Shown in pieces: positions 53,501-62,500 of a stretch of 64,000 bases of DNA (within the stretch, counting starts at the first letter, position 1; each line of letters begins with the position of its first letter). The stretch lies in contig JARUPZ010000013.1 of assembly GCA_031213475.1 (NCBI GenBank), forward strand, positions 10,642,794 through 10,706,793, in the 5' to 3' direction. This DNA comes from Nereocystis luetkeana (taxonomy: Eukaryota > Sar > Phaeophyceae > Laminariales > Laminariaceae). A program made the translations under genes and the position numbers. The notes below the pieces were generated by a model that was not told where the DNA came from, ran no database searches, and saw only the letters and a list, made by a program, of their open reading frames with translations.

Positions 53501-56500
53501 ATGACAATGGAATAGGACGCAACCTCCGACGACAATGGAATCAAATCCGACCTCCCCCCCCGTTCATCGATTTTTGGTAACCCATCTCCTCCCTTCTCAC
53601 TGTTCACGATCACGCCGTCGCGAAGGGCTATCGCCAACGGTATACCTGCCTCCGATCCCGCGATAGCGACTATAAATAGCGGTGGCGCTAGGAAGGGAGG
53701 GAGGGGTAAGAATGGGAGGGGTGGGGTTTCGAATGGAGGCGTTATCGCGTGCACGCAGCCGCGGAGGGTGGCAGCGGTCACTGTGGCTAAGCGGGTGGCG
53801 GCGGAGGCTGGGAGCGAGCTGGGGCATGTGGTGGGGTACACCGTTCGGTTCGATGACTGTACCACAAAGAGGTGAGAGGTCGGTGGTGTGATGAGGTGGT
53901 GCACCAGCATGTGTTTTTTTTTCACGTCCCATTCTGAACTGAAATGTAAGGGGCGTTCAATATTAATGTTAATATTGATAAATAGACAACTTATGTTGCC
54001 GCCCAGAGTTGTATAGGTTTAAGCTCACCACAGCAGTGCCACCTACCACTCTGTTTTTGTGGATACAATGCCCGTTGCTCCATGAGTATGCGAGTACTAT
54101 TACGGGGGACCATATTAATTAGGACATACGGTACACACAAAAACCTATATATTTCGCTATTTTTACCAACAATATTTGGTCCTATTTACTATGGACCCCC
54201 GCAATATTAACCCGTGCTGATCGTTTTGGTCCACTTCTCCCGTATATAAAACCAAATGTTTTTTCTTATAAACCTCGATAAAATATTACGCTGTGATGGT
54301 CGCGTAAATTTTTCCGCTCTGGAGTTTAAAAACGTCAACCCCGAAAATAATGTGATGTGCAGTATTCACGTGTCGGACAGATGGTGATTTGCCCGACCTA
54401 CATCGTGCAGATTGGTGGGTTGGGGGATAAGTACAGATCATGCATTCCTGCAGAATATCATGTGGAAATAAATGATCACACTGATTTGTACGAGCAGATC
54501 AGAGTTCAATTTCCCGTATAAATGTAGACAGACGCATGATATCATGACCGCGTCGAGATAGAGATATCTGCTGCTTCGGAAACATACACATATCGTTCAG
54601 ATCCCTTGCAGATCACAGATAATGCAGATCACGTAAAAACGATCTGTGTGATCTGCACAGCCATCTGACGTGTCTGTCGCCACGCAGTATTGATATTAAT
54701 GTTGTTACCTCTCTCGGTCCTACCATGCCCGCAGCACGCGCATCAAATACATGACGGATGGTGTTCTGCTCCGAGAAGCCATGGGCGACCCTCTGCTGTC
54801 GGCGTACTCAGCGGTAGTTCTTGACGAGGTGGGCATGGACCGAGTTTACACCGATCAAGGCGCCTTGACTCGCCTCCCGTTTCACTGCGGCGGCCTCAGA
54901 CCGGGTGTTGCTTTGAGGACATTCATCATTGCCGTCAACTCGTGTGCGTCGGTAGAAGATTCCAAGAATTTTATCAGAACTTTATCTTGGAGTTCAGCCG
55001 TCCTAACATCCCCTTTAAACATAGTATAAACCCGACTTCAGCCAGCCAGCTTGAAAGGGGTCCCTACGTGAAAAATAAAAATGAAAATAAAACGTCGGTT
55101 TTTCCCCTTTTTGAGCAAACCGCAGTCCCGTTTTGGGGACGAGCTACTTGGAACTTCAGTGGTTTGGCCCCAAAATGGGACTGCAGTACTGCTGTAAAAG
55201 GGTTAAGATCGAGAAATTGTTCGAAATTCATTTCTGCAAATTGTGTGTCACACTACGTGTATTAAACAGTAATACTGCAGTAGTGATACTTCGATCGCAC
55301 GTACTGTCTACGGGGGTGTCTATAGTGTGTTCGTCTACAACGTCTGTCAGTTTTCGTTCGAAGTGCACACGCCGCCTATGAACATGTCACAGGGACCGGA
55401 GGCTACCACTGCTGCTGCTGCTGCTGTAGTTACGGCATACTCCCCGAAGGTGTTGCGGGAAGTCAGCTGAGGTCCATCCCGGGCCTGATGCTGGGGTTCC
55501 CGCTTTACACGCCGGACAGATCGTGTACACATCATTCCCACAGTTCATGATCTAGATCCTTCGGGGCAGATAGATTCCTGATCTGTATGATCTGCATGAT
55601 CTGTATGATGTAGATCATGTTGCCTGGTGAGAGCCGTATATTTTGCATGCTCTACGTAGCACATATTACCTCTGGGTTGGACCTGTACCATATAGATCCT
55701 AGGCAGCATCCCATAACGCCAGGTTAGGATCTAGATGACCTGTCTGATCTTCCTCGTGTGTCATTTTTTTCATTCACCTCGTTGATGCATGCGGATGGCA
55801 GGCGCACGAGCGGAGCCTGGACACGGATATTCTGTTCGGGCTTATCCGACGACTGCAGCCCAAGCGGCCAGACCTCAAGGTCATCGTCATGTCCGCCACT
55901 CTCGACGTCGACCTCTTCCGGCGCTTTTTTAGGGTGGGTTGGGTTGCGTTGCGTTGCGTGGGTAGATGGGTGAGTGGTGGTGTGGTGTGGTGAGGTGTGG
56001 TGTGGTGGTTGGATGTTGAGTGGGTGGGGTGGGTTGGGTTGGGGTTGAAGTTGGGCGGAGTGGATGGGTGCGTGGATAGACAGGTGGATGGGTGGTGTGC
56101 GGTGGGGTGATGGATGGGTGGGTTTTCCAGCGGGGTGCCAGGGGAGTGGGTCGGGGGGGGTGTGGGGGGGGGAGGGGTGGGGTGGAGTGTGATGGAATGG
56201 TCGGGGTGGGGGGGGTGGGTGAGCGGGTAGGTAGGAATGAAGGAAGAATTTTGGGAATCCAGGTAGAATAGGGAAGAGCAGGAAGGTAGCAGGAAGTGTA
56301 GAAAGGTTTCGGTAGTGTGGAGGGTGTCGGAGTGCAGGTACGGCGTACGTAGGAGTGCAGGAATAGGTGTAGGCGTGGAGGATGCATGTATGAATGATGG
56401 CGTGCTGCAGCAACGGAAGAAGGATGTAGGAGTGGAGGCATATTATGGGAATGGAAGAATTGTGTAACAATGTAGGGTGGATCGGTGGGTGGTGGGGTGG

Positions 56501-59500
56501 GTGGGGAGAAAGGATGCAGGAACGTACAGTAGGAAGGGTGTAGAATTGTACTTTGGAAAAATTATAAAGTGCGGACAATGTGCGGCTACATCGCGGCGCC
56601 GCCGACTAAAGCTTGGATTGCTGCGCGAGCTTGCCGAGTTTGGTGTGCTCGGGCGTGCTTGACAAGCTTGGCGAAGTTGGCGAGCTTGAGTGAACTTGGC
56701 GAAGTTGACGTGCTTGAGTGAGATATATCTCTAGCCTCATACGTCACGGACTTTGTACCTTTCCCGCCATTTTTATGCTCATTTTTTTGCGAGGACGAAA
56801 ACCTTTTCAAGGGCCCATCTTCACGGGGAACGCTATATGGGAGTAAAATTTCAATTTCAATGAATTTTAATTCGATTTCGAAAAACAAACGTGTTTGTGT
56901 CCTATCGTGGAACAGCGTACTAGTTGTCAATCAAACAAGAATTCGGAAAAAACACACCGCGTCACACAACGCCCAGCCGACGAACAACGACGCGCGTAGA
57001 CGAGAGCGACGGTTTGCGCTGCCGCGTGCGCGCCGCCGCCAGCCTCTTTTTATTTTCGGTCGCGCAGGATAGGAAGCTAACACTCTCAGGGTGTCTTGGG
57101 TGGGCGGTGGGAGCCCTCAAGCACCACATGCGGAACAGCAGGGGTGATGCAGCCATCGAGGTCTCGAACGTATCCTCCATTTTTTTGCTCATTTGCTCGG
57201 TTTTTGCGATTGTTGGCCGATCGAGCAGGCCGCAAAATTGGGATTGCGGCCGCCATGATTACTTTTGAGGCGCTACCGCCGGGGTACGATGTGCTATGGT
57301 GTGTGGGCGTGGGCGCGGCTATTGATCCGGTCACCTCTCGTTGAGGTTCGCGTTTTATCGCCTCGATCGTGGTCGTCGAACGGCCTTGAATCGCCCCAGA
57401 CTCCACCGAGGGTGTTGACCCACCATGAACATGCTACGTCAAGTCCGAGGAACTCCCAAATTCCCAATTGGTATTCGAAAAATCACACGAAAAAATTCCC
57501 AAAAGACTTTTCGCTCTAATTCTATTTTTCGAATTTGCCTGCTTGGTCGTTTACTCTTCGGCCAATCAGATGCAAATTAAATTAGAAAAAAAAACAAAAA
57601 AATTAAATTGAAAAAAATAAGAATCCCCGTTAAGATGGGCCCTAAGCGACCTGATTAGTTCACCTCGAGGAGGTCGGAGTGGGGGAATATAGGGTGTGCG
57701 AGTGGGGGGGGGGGGGCACTGAGCCGTTCCAGCATTACTTATTATTACGTGTGATAAATGTCACTACCGTATCACACTAGGGTGATATGATAACACACCC
57801 CCTAGGACGAATTTCGGAGGAGATTTTCTCCGAAACATGCCTTAAGGGGTACACACAACAAAAATGGTCGTTTTGAAAAGCTCGAGAGGATACTCCCGTA
57901 GACGCGGCGCTCGGTGTCCACTCTCTCCCACTTGTCGAGAAAAGAAGCTGCGAAATTCGTTTGAGGGTGTGTGTTATCTTATCCCCCTAGGGTGACAGTG
58001 TTATACTGTAACAATGTGGGGCATGCCGGCCTGCTCTTGACTATCGGTGTGCTTGTTTTGTTTTGTTTTTCTCTTTCGCCTCTTGTTTTTGTTTTTCTGG
58101 CGTTCGTTTTACCACAGGACTCGATAAGCCTTCATGTGCCAGGCAGGACTCACCCGGTGGATGTCATGTACGCCAAGGAAGATCAAGTGAGTGCCAACGG
58201 TTCATGGAATGGGAGTGTTTGGGACAACGCATGTCTGAGCTGCCGTTCGATGGGAGCATCCTTTTCTTGATCCCCTGCTCTGCGAAATTTTGCGCTAGTC
58301 GTCGTCAGTGTCACATGCCGCCACAAATTATGTTGCCTCCCCCCTCCTCCCCAGTCCTTTACATGTACCCCCCCCCCTCCTCGTCGCTTCGCGCTTGGTG
58401 CGAGCAGTGTCTGCCTGGTCGGTGAAAACCCGACATGCTCCGTCCCGGCATTGTAGGGATGCGAGGGTCTACGGTCATACGACTACGGCCATGCATGATA
58501 TCGAGTACATCTCTCCTATCGAGTACACCCCCCCCCCCTCCACCTTCTCCGTCTCGAAAGGGATGCGTGGTCAATGGTCAAATAACCAGGCCAGCAACAA
58601 ATGAGTACGCCCCCCCCCCCCCTCTCTCCACCTTCCCTCCTATTAATAATCGGTTGCTCCGTCTGGAAAGGGATGCGTAGTCAATGGTCGAGTGACTGAG
58701 GTGAGCAACAAATGAGTACGCCCATCTCCTATCAATAGCCAATTTTGTTGTTTTTCTCGCGCTTTTGATGAAGGATCAGGTCCGACACCTCCTCCGCTTG
58801 TCGATGTCATGCTGAGGGCCCCTGGCTGACTACACGCACCACGAAACTATTACGGGGGACCATAATGAATACCTGGTAGGACCTATGGTATACGTAAAAG
58901 CCTATATATTTAATCATTTTTTACGAACAATATTTGGTCCTATAACTATGGTCCCCCGTAATATTGTATATATGGTGATCTCGTTCGGATTTCACGCTGG
59001 TAGAAAGCACTAAAAAAAAAAGCCCAACTTTTTCGTTCGGACGCAGAATCTTCGGCCTCTCGCTCGGAGCAATAAAATATCATCTGACTTAACCCATATT
59101 TTCAATGGAATCCTCGGCTTGACGAAGCTCAACAAATTCTCCGGCTCCACCCAAGTTTTCTATAGAATCTTCGGCCGGTATTTGTTTCGGCGGCCGCGCG
59201 GGTTTTAGGAACTCCTTTCGCTTGTCAAAATGGTGCGCGGAAGGCGTTTCTTGGATTCTTGGAATTGCCTTGTATACCCGCGGCATGGGTCGAAACTGTA
59301 CCTGGTATACTGTTATTGGGCGGTGACTTCGCTGGGCCTGACGGCTAGTTGTTAGTTGGGTGGTGAAGTGATCCAACTAGTTGTTAGTTGGCTGTTGCAG
59401 TAAGCCAACTAGGTATTAGTTGGGTGCCGGAGTAAGCCAACTGGTTGCTAGTTGGGTGGTCCAGTAAGCCAACCATCTGACTTTTTTTAGTCTTGATTTA

Positions 59501-62500
59501 GTAACGCACAGACATCGGGCCCACAGACGCGCCAGTCAGATTCAAAGACGTAGAACCCCGCAGATTACTGGACACAACTATGTAACTGACATACCTAGCT
59601 AACTAAATCACTAGTTGGCAAACTTCTCACAGCTGTTGTAAGCTATGTTTAATACCTAGCCAACTAGTTATAACTAATCGAATAACGATTAATAGTTGGA
59701 GTTTGGAGTTGGCGACATATAGATAGCCAAATCAAAGCCTTAGTGCCCAATCCAACCCTACAAATATCGTTGTGTAACCATATGGAGATAAATGCTTTTG
59801 GGCACCATCTGACTATTTGTAGTATGTAATACTATCGCCTATATGCCGTAAAGGTAGCCTGAACAGTAGCATCGTCCGCCCCACCACCGCCACCTCTGCC
59901 ACTGCCGCTGTTGTCGCGTTTACAGGACGACTACCTAGACGCGTGTCTGGTGACGTGCTTGCAGATTCACGAGGAGGCCGAGGGAGACGGGGATGTGTTG
60001 GTTTTCCTCCCCGGTCAGGATGATATCGAGGCGTTGTCGCAGCTGTTGAGGGAGAATTTGGCCACGCTAAGAGCCGAAAAATCGAGGTGACGTTTTGTTT
60101 TTGTTTGTATCCCGAATTTTGGAAAAATAAAAGCTCTATTTCCAGTAGTATTTTTTATTTATTGTCAGGTAATACCAGGTCACTATGTTTCTTAGAAGGC
60201 GTTTTTTTTCACTTAGTGTTGGGGGGGATGTGTGTGGGAGGGGGTGTATTTTTTGTCACCGCTCGAAGGGTGAGGTGTTGGTTGTCGTTGGGCGGTAACC
60301 GTCGGACGGTAACGGTATTGGTTTTCACCATTGGATGGTATCGGTACTGGGGCCGTTGGATGGTAATGGTATTGGTTTCCGTTGGACGGTCACGGTGTCG
60401 GGTTACCGTTGGAGGGTAACGGTGTGGGTTTCCGTTCGAAGGTAACGGTATTGCTTACCGTTGATTCAAACGTTGAGGTGCAGGTTGTCGTTAGATGATC
60501 ACGGTATTGTTTTACCGTTGGATGGTAACGGTTATATTTCCGTTGGAAGGTAACTGTATTGCTTACCGTTGGTTCGAAGGTTGAGGTGTTGATTGTCGTT
60601 GAACGGTAACTATATTGGTTTTCCGTTGGATGGTAACGGTATTGATTCCTGGTGGAAGGTAATGGTATTTGCCACCTCTGGTTGTCATTGGGCGGTGACC
60701 GTTGGACGGTAGCGATATTGGTTTAGCGTTGGTTGGCGACGGTATTGGTTTCCGCTGGAAGGTAAACAGTATCGATTTTCGTTGCTTGTCGGTGGACGGT
60801 AACGGTATTGGTGCGCCGTGAGATGATAAATATATTGGTGTCCGTTGGGAGGTAACGGTATTGGTTACCGTTGATCGGGAAAGGGCGATATTCGTTGGCG
60901 CTGAACGGTATGCGTATACCTGGTCGATTTCTATTGGTCGGTTTTTGCTGATGCTCATGTTGTGGCTGTTGATATTATCACTTTTTTTTACTGCCGCTGT
61001 GGTTCGTGTGTTCGGACCGCCCGGATTCTGCCCGGCAACCTCAACGACTACACTATTTTTTTTGTGCACACATGCCGCTTTCGCCCAACATGAACACTGC
61101 GTCAGATAGCCATGGGTGCAGTTGTTTTCATGGTCTCTTCAATCGCCGTCATCAGGGTTGCTGTTTTTTCTCGCTGGTGTCGTCGCTGTTGTTTGCTTGT
61201 TTGCCTTAAAGCCTACCGTACGCACACCCATCTTCTTCTTTTTCCCTCCCCCTTCATTTTATTGGCTTCGCACTTCTTTTCTATCTCCTTCCTACGTAGT
61301 CGTAACTCAGAGCCGGGGTCACATGACAGGCTCTTCCCCCTCCTCCCTCCGGTCCACTACGGCTCTTGCCTTGGCAGGCACTTTTTATCGCGAGAAGACT
61401 TCGAAGCCCTTCCTTCCCTCGTCGGCTCGCATCGACTTACTGTAGATAGCACTAAACACGCACCCCATTTTGCCCCAATATTAATTCAGAGAGCTAGCGT
61501 CCGCAAGGGCGGACGCCGCGGCTGCGCGGGGCCGAGCGGAGGCCCACACATTGGGGGCAGCAGGCGGGGGTCTGAGGGGGGAGGAGGGAGAGGGGTTGTT
61601 GAGAGCGTCGATGGTGTGCCCGGTGTTCGCTGCCTTGCCCCAGGAGCAGCAGCTCGAAGCCTTCGAGCCCGCACCGGCAGGGACGCGAAAATTTGTCTTG
61701 GTGAGTTTTTTTTGTTTGTTAGTACCTGGTATGTATTTTTGTGTTTTTTTTGTCAATTTCGTGTGTTGGTATTTTTGTGATTTTGTGTTTCTGTGTTTTT
61801 GTTTTTTTTGTGTATTCCGCGTTTTGTTCATTTGAGTGTTGTTTTTCCGTATGTGCTCGTTGTTGTATGGATTTTTTTGGTTTTCGTTCAGTTTTTTCAG
61901 GTTTTTACTCAGTGTCGATTTTTTTTGTTCGCCTTTGTTTTTTGTTGTTGTTGTTGTTGCTTTTTTCAACTTTTGTTTTGTTTTGTTTTGTTTTTTGCAG
62001 CACTGAAGAAGCCATCACTATTATTTGGGTGGTATTTTTATCGTTATGCGGCAGAAAGCAACACGTTTTGTTTGTTTGTTCTTGCGTTGAGCTTTTTTGT
62101 TTTTCGACGTTGCGCTGCTGTGCGGTGTTGTTTTTTTTCAGGATACTGTCTGCTAACAAAAACTGTTTGATTAATTCATACCAGGTATGTATTAATCAAT
62201 TCAGACATTGTTTGTTTCACCCCGTACGCACCCATCACATTAAATATACATATCACCCCACCCTAACATGACTATTTCATTCAGGTCTTTAGTTTGTTTG
62301 TGGTCTACCAGCCGGACACACGACTGACTCCCTGCAGACCTGCAGACAGAAAGCGTAGTGCCTCGAGTCTCGACATCTGCGCCCTGCACCCATCTTCTCC
62401 TTTTTTTACGCGGGGCCATAGTAATGCATAGCAAAACATACGTGGTAGCTATCAAAACCCACGATGAACCCTAAAAACAGGTATCCCCCTACAACACTGC

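Noticed and set aside
55724-56578. 284-codon His/Pro/Thr-rich - strand frame
   Set aside because: It is a compositional artefact of a GGGTGG tract and overlaps DHX33 exon 6 on the other strand.
61741-62271. Phe/Val/Cys-rich frame that could look like membrane segments
   Set aside because: The region is T-rich intron; the hydrophobic residues follow from TTT and TTG codons and the phase does not fit the helicase.
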